A stretch of 64,000 nt of DNA from G965198795 sp965198795 (lineage in GTDB: Bacteria > Pseudomonadota > Alphaproteobacteria > Rhodospirillales > Casp-alpha2). The stretch spans positions 620,001 to 684,000 of the forward strand of contig OZ240674.1 in assembly GCA_965198795.1 (NCBI GenBank), written 5' to 3'. This document shows positions 8,852-17,648 of this stretch, one piece after another. The translations under genes were made by a program, and so were the position numbers. The number at the start of each line of letters is the position of its first letter. Positions within the stretch are counted from its first letter, which is position 1. The notes under the pieces are model-generated. The model made no database searches, was not told where the DNA came from, and was given only the letters and a program-made list of their open reading frames with translations.

Positions 8852-9603
8852 AGAATTAATTCCCGGGCCCGTGATATCTCACTATGCTCTAATTATCTTT
8901 CCGCCTGAGACCGCGCCGCTGCGTAGACAGCCAGGGTTTTCCTTTAGCAAACCTCGCGGCCTGTGTGCTGACGGGCAAAGGCGGATTCTTCGGGGAAACG
9001 ACTGCGAAGAGTGAGACAAGGGCTTTCGGCGAATTTATGTATCAGACTCCTGCAGCCTCGCGGGCGGGGAAAATCCGTTTCCGTCAACCACCATCAAACC
9101 ATCGTTAAACCGCCATGAAAGGTGTCTTTGCCCGGATGCTAATGGAACTGGCCGGTCAAAGCGCCGAAACGGACACGCTGATAAATGCGGTTTACGCCGC
9201 CGCAGGCGGCGCCGACCGGCTCAACCGTTCGACTCAGCCGTTCGCAGGGCCGCCGAACCGGCGGCGAAATAACACGCGATCTGGCGGATTTACTTCCCGG
9301 AAACACGCGAGCGCCGCGCATGTTTTTTCACTTCACGCCATGGACGTATGATCAAACAGCCTTACGACCAAAACCAATCGACCGGCTGGGGATGTCCCTG
9401 AATTATTTTGCGTGTTTTGTTTTGCGTTCAGAACTCTGCGGCGTTTTACCGCCATATGATATAATCAGCAATAAATATACGCTAAACGTGTATCAATTCT
9501 CTAGTCCTTGGAATTCAGGGCATACCCCCATCCCTCGCATCGGGACCGGTTCATGACTACGTTATGACCTTCTCATTATAGGAATACGGATTAGGACGGC
9601 TGA
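8852..9603. other. Gene-free interval upstream of the ABC exporter
   Basis: The 750 bases between the insertion sequence and the ABC exporter contain only short open frames with no recognisable motif. The part around 9400-9560 is noticeably AT-richer than its surroundings and probably holds the exporter promoter. I see no tRNA or other RNA gene. Confidence 0.5.
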
Positions 9604-11508
9604 ATGCGTTCCTTGAGTGACAGCCCGGCCCCCGGGGGGCCTCGAAACGACTGGCGGACGATCAGGACCCTGATTCCTTATCTCTGGCCCAGAGATGAGC
9701 CAGGGCTCAGGGGCCGAGTCGTCCTGGCGGTGATCTTTTTAGCCGCCGCCAAGGGCGCGACCGTCGCCATTCCTGTGATCTACAAGTACGCCGTCGACGC
9801 GCTCAGCCCGGCGCCCGGCGCGGCGGCGGACGGAGCTATCGTGACCGAAGCCGTTACAGCGGTCCCTGTGTTCCTCCTGATCGCTTATGGCGTTACCCGG
9901 ATTGCCGGCCAGGCTTTTGGCGAACTGCGTGACGCCATCTTCGCTCGTGTCGCCCAGCGCGCCATTCGTCTCTCGGGCCTCAAAACCTTCCGGCATCTGC
10001 ACAGGCTCTCGCTCCGCTTTCATTTGAACCGCAAAACCGGCGGCGTCAGCCGGGCGGTGGAGCGCGGCACCAAGGGTATAGAATTCCTGCTGCGTTTTAT
10101 GCTGTTCAACATTCTGCCGACCTTGTTCGAGGTGCTGCTGACCTGCGCCATCCTGTGGTACCTGTTCGGATTCTGGTTCGCCGCCGTCACGTTCGGCGCC
10201 ATTGCGATTTATATCTACTGGACGTTGGCGGTGACTGAATGGCGGATCAAGTTCCGCCGGGCCATGAACTCATCCGACAACGAGGCGACCACGCGCGCGA
10301 TCGACAGTCTGTTGAATTTCGAGACCGTCAAGTATTTCGGCAATGAAGCCCATGAAGCCAACCGCTTCGACGCGTCGCTTAAGGGCTATGAGGACGCGGC
10401 TGTCAAAAGCAACACGACCCTGGCCCTTCTCAATATCGGCCAGGGCGTAATCATCGCCATCGCGATGACAGCCGTCATGTGGATGGCTGCGGCGGGTCTT
10501 GTCGCCGGGCATATGACCATCGGGGATTTCGTGATGGTGAACGCCTATCTGCTGCAACTTTATATGCCCTTGAATTTCCTGGGTTTCGTTTACCGCGAGA
10601 TCAAGCAATCGCTGACCGATATGGAGCATATGTTCGGCCTGTTGGACGAGAAGCCCGAGGTCGAGGACAAGGCGGACGCGCGGCCGCTCAAAAACGCAAA
10701 AGGCGCCATCCAGTTCAACGGCGTCTCTTTCGCCTACGATCCCCGCCGCCAGGTGCTGGATGACGTCAGTTTCGAGGTGCCGAGCGGCGCGTCCATCGCC
10801 ATCGTCGGCCCCAGCGGATCCGGCAAGTCCACCATCTCGCGCCTCGTCTACCGGTTCTACGACGCGACGGCCGGGACGGTGGCCATCGGGGACGAGGACG
10901 TGCGCGACGTCACCCAGGAGAGCCTCCGCGCCGCCATCGGGATGGTTCCGCAGGACACCGTGCTGTTCAACGACACGATCTTTTACAACATCGCCTACGG
11001 CCGCCCCGGCGCCACGCCGTCCGAGGTCGAGGAAGCCGCCAGGCTGGCCCGCGTCCACGATTTCATCATGGCCCAGCCGGACGGCTATCAGACGATGGTC
11101 GGTGAGCGGGGCCTAAAATTGTCAGGCGGCGAGAAGCAACGCGTCGCCATTGCGCGCACAGTTCTCAAGAACCCGGAAATCCTCATTTTCGACGAGGCGA
11201 CGTCGGCGCTCGACAGCAAGACCGAGCAGGAAATCCTGACCTCGTTTCATGAGGTCAGCGCCCATCGGACGACGCTGACGATCGCCCACCGGCTGTCTAC
11301 CATCGTCAACGCGGACGAGATCATCGTTCTCGACGCGGGGAGGATAGTGGAGCGCGGGGCGCACACCGTTCTGCTCGCCCAGGACGGCCGCTATGCGGAT
11401 ATGTGGACGCGCCAGCAGAAACAGGCGGAAGTTCAAGAGCAACTCAAAGCGGTTTCCGGCGAGGCCGAACTGGTCACGTCCCCGGCCGCTTGCGACGCGG
11501 CGGAATAA
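9604..11508 (+). CDS. ABC exporter of the Atm1/HMT1 type (permease fused to ATPase)
   Basis: The 634-residue half-transporter has a membrane domain of about six helices (approximately 40-340), with LHRLSLRFHLNRKTGGVSR in the coupling region. The nucleotide-binding domain carries Walker A GPSGSGKST (402-410), the signature LSGGEKQR (506-513) and Walker B ILIFDEATSALD (D530, E531). The combination of FHLNRKTGG and ETVKYFGNE is typical of Atm1-like exporters, which move glutathione-linked sulfur or metal conjugates across the inner membrane. It is convergent with mnmA. The substrate is inferred from the family only. Confidence 0.9.
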   Translation: MRSLSDSPAPGGPRNDWRTIRTLIPYLWPRDEPGLRGRVVLAVIFLAAAKGATVAIPVIYKYAVDALSPAPGAAADGAIVTEAVTAVPVFLLIAYGVTRIAGQAFGELRDAIFARVAQRAIRLSGLKTFRHLHRLSLRFHLNRKTGGVSRAVERGTKGIEFLLRFMLFNILPTLFEVLLTCAILWYLFGFWFAAVTFGAIAIYIYWTLAVTEWRIKFRRAMNSSDNEATTRAIDSLLNFETVKYFGNEAHEANRFDASLKGYEDAAVKSNTTLALLNIGQGVIIAIAMTAVMWMAAAGLVAGHMTIGDFVMVNAYLLQLYMPLNFLGFVYREIKQSLTDMEHMFGLLDEKPEVEDKADARPLKNAKGAIQFNGVSFAYDPRRQVLDDVSFEVPSGASIAIVGPSGSGKSTISRLVYRFYDATAGTVAIGDEDVRDVTQESLRAAIGMVPQDTVLFNDTIFYNIAYGRPGATPSEVEEAARLARVHDFIMAQPDGYQTMVGERGLKLSGGEKQRVAIARTVLKNPEILIFDEATSALDSKTEQEILTSFHEVSAHRTTLTIAHRLSTIVNADEIIVLDAGRIVERGAHTVLLAQDGRYADMWTRQQKQAEVQEQLKAVSGEAELVTSPAACDAAE

Positions 11509-11543
11509 TCACCCCAAGCGTGGGAGCCGCGATGAAATATCGG

Positions 11544-12653
11544 TTATTCGCCGGCGGTTATCCACCCGCCGCCCAGGCAACGGCTGTCTTGGTAGAAGAC
11601 GCAGGCCTGGCCCGGAGCGACGCCGTTTTGGGGCTTATCGAAGCTCACGCGCGCGCGGGCGTCATCGACGCCGAGCACGACAGCTGGGACTGGCGGCGCG
11701 GCGGAGCGGATTTTTACTGCGACGCGGTGGATTTTGCCGCGAAGCCGCTCATCACCCAGCCAATTCACATCCATGGCGGTCAACGATGACCGGCCCAGTT
11801 CCGACTTCGGCCCCACAACGACCTCACGGGTTTCCGGGCGCAGCTTCACCACATAGAGCGGTTCCGCCGTCCCGCCGACGCCGATGCCCCGGCGCTGGCC
11901 CACGGTGAACCTGATGACGCCCTCGTGTCGGCCCAGCACCTCGCCCGCCGCCGTCACGATATTGCCCGGCTCATGGGCTTCCGGGCGGAGCTTCTCGACC
12001 ACGCTGGCGTAATCCCCGTTGGGGACGAAACAGATATCCTGACTGTCCGGCTTGTCGGCGACCGGCAGGTTGAAGCGCTCGGCATGGGCGCGGGTTTCGG
12101 ATTTTTTCATGCCGCCCAGCGGGAAACGCACGAAGTCCAATTGATCCCTTGTGGTCGCGAACAGGAAATAGCTCTGATCCTTGGCGGCGTCCTCGGCGCG
12201 GTGAAGTTCCGCCCCTTCGTCACCATCGACGCGTTTAACGTAATGCCCCGTCACCAGCGCGCCGGCGCCCAAGTCCCGCGCCTGGCCCAGCAGATCCCTG
12301 AACTTTACTGTCTGATTACAGCGCACGCAGGGGATCGGCGTTTCACCGCGCAGGTACGTATCCGCGAAATCATCCATCACCTGGTCCCTGAACCGGCTTT
12401 CATAATTCAGGACGTAATGGGGAATGCCCAGTGTATCGGCGACGCGCCTGGCGTCGTGGATATCTTGACCGGCGCAGCAGGCCCCCTTGCGCTCAACGGC
12501 CGCGCCATGGTCGTAGAGTTGCATGGTCATGCCGACGACGTCATAGCCCGCCTCCACCATCAGGGCGGCGGTCACAGACGAGTCCACGCCGCCGGACATG
12601 GCGACGACGACACGGGCGTCTTTCGGGTTTTTATCGATACCGAGTTTGATCAT
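11544..12653 (-). CDS. mnmA: tRNA-specific 2-thiouridylase
   Basis: MnmA thiolates U34 of Lys, Glu and Gln tRNAs, taking sulfur from the cysteine desulfurase relay. The 369-residue protein has the PP-loop SGGVDSS (20-26) for ATP. The catalytic cysteine is in TPIPCVRCN (C109) and the partner cysteine in SQDICFVPNGD (C208). The C-terminal beta-barrel contains VGQRRGIGVGG. It starts with ATG and ends 35 bases from the convergent ABC exporter. The exporter type is also linked to sulfur metabolism, which may be coincidence. Confidence 0.96.
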   Translation of the reverse strand: MIKLGIDKNPKDARVVVAMSGGVDSSVTAALMVEAGYDVVGMTMQLYDHGAAVERKGACCAGQDIHDARRVADTLGIPHYVLNYESRFRDQVMDDFADTYLRGETPIPCVRCNQTVKFRDLLGQARDLGAGALVTGHYVKRVDGDEGAELHRAEDAAKDQSYFLFATTRDQLDFVRFPLGGMKKSETRAHAERFNLPVADKPDSQDICFVPNGDYASVVEKLRPEAHEPGNIVTAAGEVLGRHEGVIRFTVGQRRGIGVGGTAEPLYVVKLRPETREVVVGPKSELGRSSLTAMDVNWLGDERLRGKIHRVAVKIRSAAPPVPAVVLGVDDARARVSFDKPQNGVAPGQACVFYQDSRCLGGGWITAGE

Positions 12654-12902
12654 GGGGCGGAATATACGCTCAATCCCTCATGCGGCAAGGTCAACCGGCC
12701 AGAATGCGGGGGGCTCGCCAGCCTGTCCGCCCCGCCGCTTCGGGACGGCGGAGCGGAAATTGATCCGGCGCGGAACCGCCAAAACGCCGACAAGGGAAAA
12801 AACGGCGGGCCCGCCTGGGTATGGGCGGATCACGGGCGGGCGGCTTGCGCGCGCGCGCATGGGGGATTACATGTACGGCGTCCATGATTAGAGGAAAACC
12901 AC

Positions 12903-13310
12903 ATGTCCGATGTCACCGCGGCTTCCGACGACGTTCCGAACGGCCCGCGGCCGGCGGGTCTTGGCGCGCGCCTTGGCCGTGGCTTCAAGCATCGCTGCCC
13001 CAACTGCGGGGAACATCATCTCTTCCGGTCTTATTTGAAGCAGGTGAAAAGTTGCGGCGTTTGTCAAGCGGAACTGGGTGATATCCGGGCGGACGATTTC
13101 CCGCCCTACGTCACCATGTTCCTGGTCGGCCATATTGTCGTTCCGCTGATCCTGGTGGTGGAGCAATTTTACGCGCCATCGACATGGATTCATCTGGCGC
13201 TTTGGCTGCCGCTCGCCTGCATCATGCTGTTCGTGCTGATGCCGCGCGTCAAGGGCGCGATCATCGGCCTTATGTGGCATCTGCGGATCAAGGGCGGCGA
13301 GTTCCAGTAA
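12903..13310 (+). CDS. DUF983 family membrane protein
   Basis: This 135-residue protein has an N-terminal zinc-ribbon-like part, CPNCGEHHLFRSYLK followed by CGVCQAELG, with four cysteines positioned to bind a metal. Two membrane segments follow (about 75-95 and 98-118). This is the DUF983 arrangement. Family members are often found near respiratory genes, but no biochemical function is established. The ATG has GAGGAAAACCAC before it, a strong ribosome-binding site. It is convergent with tenA eight bases away. Confidence 0.88.
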   Translation: MSDVTAASDDVPNGPRPAGLGARLGRGFKHRCPNCGEHHLFRSYLKQVKSCGVCQAELGDIRADDFPPYVTMFLVGHIVVPLILVVEQFYAPSTWIHLALWLPLACIMLFVLMPRVKGAIIGLMWHLRIKGGEFQ

Positions 13311-13317
13311 GCGGCCC

Positions 13318-13980
13318 CTAAACCGCGTCCAGCCCCATCCGCCAAAAGGCGATTTCCAGACGCGTCGCTTCCGAAAAGATTTTCTGTAGGCTTTCGTTGC
13401 GGCCCGGCCCGGCGCGCCGTTCGTACAAGCAACTCAGGCGCTCTTCCTCGGCGCGCGCGACACTTTGGAAGTCCTCGGAGGCGTACGTCTCGATCCAGGG
13501 GAGATACGGATTGCCGTCCAATTGGGTTTCCGGCGAGGCGGCCAGCGTCTTCCCAATCTCGGCGTATCCGCACATACACGGGGCGAGCGCCACGTGCAGA
13601 TCCAATAGATCGCCACGAAGTCCCGTTTCCAGGACGAATCGCGTATACGCCAACGTCGCGCCGTCCTCCGGCGTCTGTGACATATCCGCCTCGCTCAACC
13701 CCCAGGCGGCGCAAAATGAGACGTGAAGCCGCATTTCCTCGTCCACAACCGCTTTTAAACCATCGGCCGCCTGGCGAATATCGCTCAACGTCTCGCCCTT
13801 GTAGGCCGCCAGAGCATAGGCCCGGGCAAAGTGAGTCAGGAACAGGTAGTCTTGGATCAGATAATGACGAAAGGCCGTCTCGGGCAGCGAGCCGTCAGCC
13901 AGCCGCCGGACGAACGCGTGGTTGACATACGCTTCCCACTCGGACGCGGCGGCGGATTTAAGCCGTTGAAACAAGGCCAT
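13318..13980 (-). CDS. tenA: TenA-type aminopyrimidine aminohydrolase (thiaminase II)
   Basis: TenA hydrolyses 4-amino-5-aminomethyl-2-methylpyrimidine to HMP so that thiamine breakdown products can be reused. The 220-residue, all-helical protein shows HYLIQDYLFLTHFARAYALA and a cysteine in APCMCGYAEIG at the position of the catalytic nucleophile. The C-terminal part has YASEDF and WRMGLDA. I start at the ATG at 13980, which has GGAG inside the end of the upstream gene and follows its stop by two bases, so the two are translationally coupled. Confidence 0.9.
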   Translation of the reverse strand: MALFQRLKSAAASEWEAYVNHAFVRRLADGSLPETAFRHYLIQDYLFLTHFARAYALAAYKGETLSDIRQAADGLKAVVDEEMRLHVSFCAAWGLSEADMSQTPEDGATLAYTRFVLETGLRGDLLDLHVALAPCMCGYAEIGKTLAASPETQLDGNPYLPWIETYASEDFQSVARAEEERLSCLYERRAGPGRNESLQKIFSEATRLEIAFWRMGLDAV

Positions 13981-13982
13981 GA

Positions 13983-14747
13983 TTACTCCATCTCCAAACG
14001 TTTGATTTCCGGCCATACGGTTGATCGGGCGCGTTCCAGGTCGGCGGTGAAATCAATCTCCGTCCAAGGCAGGCCGGTTACGTCGAGCGCGGTTAAACGC
14101 GGCATTCGACCGCTCCGGATTTCCAATCTCAGAATATCTTCATAGTTTCCGTCCGCTCCCTGGGCGTATGCCCGGGTTATGGCCTCAAGCAGCATTGCCG
14201 CCCGGTCCCGGGACAACCGCGCGAACCCCAGCCACTCGCCCGCCCCGCCGGCGTCACTCCGCACGTCCTTGCCCAGATCAACAACCCGGCCCTCCCGAGC
14301 CACGAGTTTCACAGGTTCGTCTCCCGGGACGAAATTCCGGTCAAAGGGCAGAACATCCCGGCCGGCGGCCCTCATGCGTTCCAGGACATCCTTGGGGTAC
14401 AGCACATCCCCGTCCAACACCCATACGTCATCCGCTCCCCGGACGAAGCCCGCCGCGCGACCCAGCGACGAAGCGGATTTCAGATCATGGCTGGGATTAT
14501 CGATCAAACTGATCGAGAGACCGGGCCGCGCATCCGCCAGCTTCCCGGCTTCCGCCTCCACCAGGTCTATGCGAAAGCCCGCGACAACGGCAATTTCGAC
14601 CAATCCGATCATGGACAGATTATCAAGATGACGAGCCAGGAGAGTCTGGCCGCCCACCTTGAGCAACACTTTGGGAACGGCCGCCGCTCTTGAAAAGCGC
14701 GCGCCCCGTCCTGCGCCCAGGATGACCGCCCGGCTGATCCCCGTCAT
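13983..14747 (-). CDS. Sugar/phosphocholine-type nucleotidyltransferase
   Basis: The 254-residue protein is a GT-A-fold nucleotidyltransferase. An N-terminal GAGRGARF loop and KVLLKVGGQTLLARHL lysine motif bind the NTP, and VWVLDGDVLY carries the metal-binding aspartate. The C-terminal signature GLPWTEIDFTADLERA resembles phosphocholine cytidylyltransferases (LicC-like) more than MobA. It overlaps the amidase upstream by four bases (ATGA) and couples to tenA downstream. The substrate cannot be read from the sequence. The context hints at a role in pyrimidine or aminoalcohol salvage. Confidence 0.82.
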   Translation of the reverse strand: MTGISRAVILGAGRGARFSRAAAVPKVLLKVGGQTLLARHLDNLSMIGLVEIAVVAGFRIDLVEAEAGKLADARPGLSISLIDNPSHDLKSASSLGRAAGFVRGADDVWVLDGDVLYPKDVLERMRAAGRDVLPFDRNFVPGDEPVKLVAREGRVVDLGKDVRSDAGGAGEWLGFARLSRDRAAMLLEAITRAYAQGADGNYEDILRLEIRSGRMPRLTALDVTGLPWTEIDFTADLERARSTVWPEIKRLEME

Positions 14748-15910
14748 GCCGTCTCAATGGCGGCCGCCAGGGCGAGCAGCTCCTCGTCCCGTCCAGGCCC
14801 GGCCAACAGCGACAACCCGACAGGCGCCCCCTTGACACGCCCCGCCGGAATGGAAATCTGAGGCAGCTTCGCGATACCGGCGAAGCTTGTGAATTCGACA
14901 ATGCGCCGGCGAACGCCATCCAACGACGCCTCGTCCGAGTCCCGATAGGGAGCGATGACCGGGACCGTCGGCGTCATGATCACCCCATTCGCCCCCAAAA
15001 GGCGCACCAAATCTTGTGTCATTTCAGCACGCGCCCTATCAGCCCACGCTTTCTGTTCAACCGTCACGGAAGCGGCGAATGCAAACCGCTCGCGAACGCC
15101 GGGTCCAAAGGAAGGAGAATTTTTTCTGATCCACTCCCCATGCGCGCGCCAAGCCTCCCAGGCCTGAACCGTTCGAAACACCTCGAACCCATGCGCCAGC
15201 CCACCCCCGGCCAGGGTGATGGACTCCGCGTGACCGTATACCGCTTCGAACTTTCGGCGCAATGGCCGCAGAGCTTGCGTGATGTCCTCGCCCGCGTCGG
15301 CGAACAGATCCTGGGCGATAAGAAATCGCGGCGCCGGGTCCACGCGTCCGGCGTTCATTCCGAAAGCCAAACCAGTCCTGGCGAAGTCCGCCGCGCCGCG
15401 CGCGAACCAGCCGCACACGTCGAAGCTCTCCGCCAAGGGCATGGCGCCGGTCATATCTAGCCGTCCGTGGGTCGGCCGGATTCCATAAAGGCCGCAAAAC
15501 GAAGCCGGCGCCCGGATCGAGCCGCCGGTGTCGGATCCCAGCGCGATATCCGCCAGCCCGGCGGCGACGGCCGCGGCGGAGCCCGAGGACGACCCTCCGG
15601 GCGCCCGCTCGGCGGCGGCTGAATTCGTGGGCGTGCCGTAATGGGCGTTTCGGCCGATCAAACTGTAAGCCATCTCATCGGTCTGGGTTTTGCCAATGAT
15701 GTCGGCTCCCGCATCCAGGATCTGTTTGACCACAACCGCGTGCCCGGCCGCCGCCGGGCGGTCTTTCGCCCAGTCGGGGCAACCGAACGTGGTCACATGC
15801 CCCTCGATGTCGTAAATATCCTTGACCGCGCAGGTTAAGCCCTTCAGCGGACCGTCTTGAGCGCCGGGCAGGATAAAGATATCAGTGAAGGCGTTGACCG
15901 TGTCTTGCAT
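14744..15910 (-). CDS. Amidase-signature family hydrolase (first of two)
   Basis: This 388-residue amidase has the complete Ser-cisSer-Lys triad of the family: K30 in CAVKDIYD, S107 in APGGSSSGS and nucleophile S131 in SDTGGSIR, spaced 77 and 24 residues apart as usual. I start at the ATG at 15910, which has GAGG upstream. The frame is open further, but that part carries no family sequence. It overlaps the nucleotidyltransferase by four bases and so belongs to the same mRNA as tenA. A role as the deformylating step before TenA is possible but unproven. Confidence 0.88.
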   Translation of the reverse strand: MQDTVNAFTDIFILPGAQDGPLKGLTCAVKDIYDIEGHVTTFGCPDWAKDRPAAAGHAVVVKQILDAGADIIGKTQTDEMAYSLIGRNAHYGTPTNSAAAERAPGGSSSGSAAAVAAGLADIALGSDTGGSIRAPASFCGLYGIRPTHGRLDMTGAMPLAESFDVCGWFARGAADFARTGLAFGMNAGRVDPAPRFLIAQDLFADAGEDITQALRPLRRKFEAVYGHAESITLAGGGLAHGFEVFRTVQAWEAWRAHGEWIRKNSPSFGPGVRERFAFAASVTVEQKAWADRARAEMTQDLVRLLGANGVIMTPTVPVIAPYRDSDEASLDGVRRRIVEFTSFAGIAKLPQISIPAGRVKGAPVGLSLLAGPGRDEELLALAAAIETA

Positions 15911-16060
15911 CGGACCTCGTTGATTTCCAAGGGCGCCGGCGCCGGATGGAACGCAGGTCGGCGCCTTAGGCTTCAACGGCCGCCGGGACCAGACCGGAGC
16001 TTTCTCGAAAAACCGGGCGCCGTCAATCGGCGCGCCGCCATAGGGCTCGTGACATGGGCG

Positions 16061-17452
16061 TCAGTCCGGGTGACGGTCCAGCCAATCCGCCGCCTTCTCA
16101 TAAGCCCGGCCGATCCGAAGCGCCATGGCTTCGGCCCGGGGCGCGCAGATGATCTGAAGGCTAATGGGAAGTCCGGTTCCGGCGGTGAAGCCGTTCGGAA
16201 TGGCCAGACCGCAAAGCCCCAAATAATTCGCGACACGCGTCGTACCCGCCGGGGTCGCCGCCTCATCGACGTCGTTGACGGGAATCGCGGGCGCGCGGGT
16301 CGTCGGCGACAGGAATGCGTCCATTTGTTCGAACACGGGACGGAACGCCGACTTTGCCCGCTCGCGCTCGGCCAAGACGGACAGATAGGCGTCCGCCGTC
16401 ATGGTCTTGCCCGGCTCCAGGCGCCGGCGGACGAATTGATCCACCTTGCCGCCCGCCTTTTCAAGAACGGCCCTGTTCGCGTGATATCCCTCGGCGGCGA
16501 TGATCTCCATGGCCGCGTCCTTATGGGCGTCGAAATGGACGGCCGGTTTGAAAGGGACGATCTCCGCGCCTAGGTTGGCCAAGGCGTCGGCCGAGCGCCG
16601 GAAGGCCGCGACGACCTCACCGTCGTAATCCCGAAGCCACGCCTCCGGGATCGTTCCGATCCGAAGTCCCTTCACGCCGCGCTCGATGTCATGGAAAAGC
16701 CCGCAGCCCTTTTCGAGATCGGCGTTTACCCGGTCCGGCGGCGCGCCGCGCATCACCTCGAACATCAAAGCCGCGTCGATAACCGAGCGCGTCATGGGTC
16801 CCGGCGTGTCCAGCGTGGCGGAGAGCGGAATAATTCCGTCCGTGGGCAGCACGCCTTCCGTCACCTTCAACCCCACTAGGCCGCAAAACGCCGCCGGCAG
16901 GCGCACGCTGCCGCCCGTGTCGGTGCCGACGGCGCCCGCAGCGAAGCCAGCCGCGACGGCGACGCCCGATCCGGCGCTCGACCCGCCCGGCACGCGGTGA
17001 ACCGTCATGTCCCAGGGGTTCCAGGGCGTTCCCATATGCTCATTGGTGCCCCAGCCGCCCATGGCCATCTCGGTGGTCATGGTCTTGCCGGTGCAAATCG
17101 CCCCCGCCGCGTGAAGTCTGGCGGCGACCGTCGCGGTCGCGGGGGATATCCTTCGCGAGCGCTCCGGCGAACCGCCGGTCGTCACCCTTCCCCGGACGTC
17201 AATCAGGTCTTTCAACGCTATCCCGACGCCGGTCAACGGCCCGGGCGAGGCGCCATGCTTGAACGCGAGAGCCGCCGCTTCCGCCTGTCCCAGGGCTTCA
17301 TCGCCATAATCGCGGATATAGGCGTTCAAGCCGCCGTCGAAGGCTAGAACCCGCGACAGATGGGCGCTCATCACATCTAGAGGCGACAGACCGCCGTCGC
17401 GGTATCTTTTATGAAGCGCATGGATCGGCAGGTAGTGCGGTGCGTCGGTCAT
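16061..17452 (-). CDS. Amidase-signature family hydrolase (second of two)
   Basis: A 463-residue amidase with triad K81 (IALKDLID), S158 (VPGGSSAGS) and S182 (TDTGGSVR), again with spacings of 77 and 24. The Ser-rich glycine loop and PAAFCGLVGLK are standard. The C-terminal part ANYLGLCGLAIPNGF matches the family. The ATG at 17452 is preceded by GAGAG. The frame extends to 17524 without family sequence. It precedes the first amidase by 150 bases and probably heads the cluster. The two amidases are clearly different subfamilies, not a recent duplicate. Confidence 0.88.
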   Translation of the reverse strand: MTDAPHYLPIHALHKRYRDGGLSPLDVMSAHLSRVLAFDGGLNAYIRDYGDEALGQAEAAALAFKHGASPGPLTGVGIALKDLIDVRGRVTTGGSPERSRRISPATATVAARLHAAGAICTGKTMTTEMAMGGWGTNEHMGTPWNPWDMTVHRVPGGSSAGSGVAVAAGFAAGAVGTDTGGSVRLPAAFCGLVGLKVTEGVLPTDGIIPLSATLDTPGPMTRSVIDAALMFEVMRGAPPDRVNADLEKGCGLFHDIERGVKGLRIGTIPEAWLRDYDGEVVAAFRRSADALANLGAEIVPFKPAVHFDAHKDAAMEIIAAEGYHANRAVLEKAGGKVDQFVRRRLEPGKTMTADAYLSVLAERERAKSAFRPVFEQMDAFLSPTTRAPAIPVNDVDEAATPAGTTRVANYLGLCGLAIPNGFTAGTGLPISLQIICAPRAEAMALRIGRAYEKAADWLDRHPD

Positions 17453-17648
17453 GGCGCTCTCAATATCAAACAGGAGACAGCATGTCGCTTGTGCAAAGTA
17501 AGAGGGGACAAGCCCTGGAATCAATCCCGCTCTCGCGCGCCTCCGGGAAGCGTCGCGCGCGGCGCATGACGTGCGCCACGCACATTATGCGTACGCGCTT
17601 CATTCAAGGTGCGGAAGCGGCGGACGCGCCCCTCGTCTTCACTCGTCT

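Noticed and set aside
8088..8859. Target-site duplication of the IS1595-type element
   Set aside because: The eight bases outside each terminal repeat (taatggaa and agaattaa) do not match.
9115..9556. Short rightward frames upstream of the ABC exporter
   Set aside because: They overlap, have no ribosome-binding site and show no recognisable or conserved-looking sequence.
13983..14747. MobA (molybdenum cofactor guanylyltransferase)
   Set aside because: The N-terminal loop fits, but the end PWTEIDFTADLERA and the length match phosphocholine/sugar nucleotidyltransferases better.
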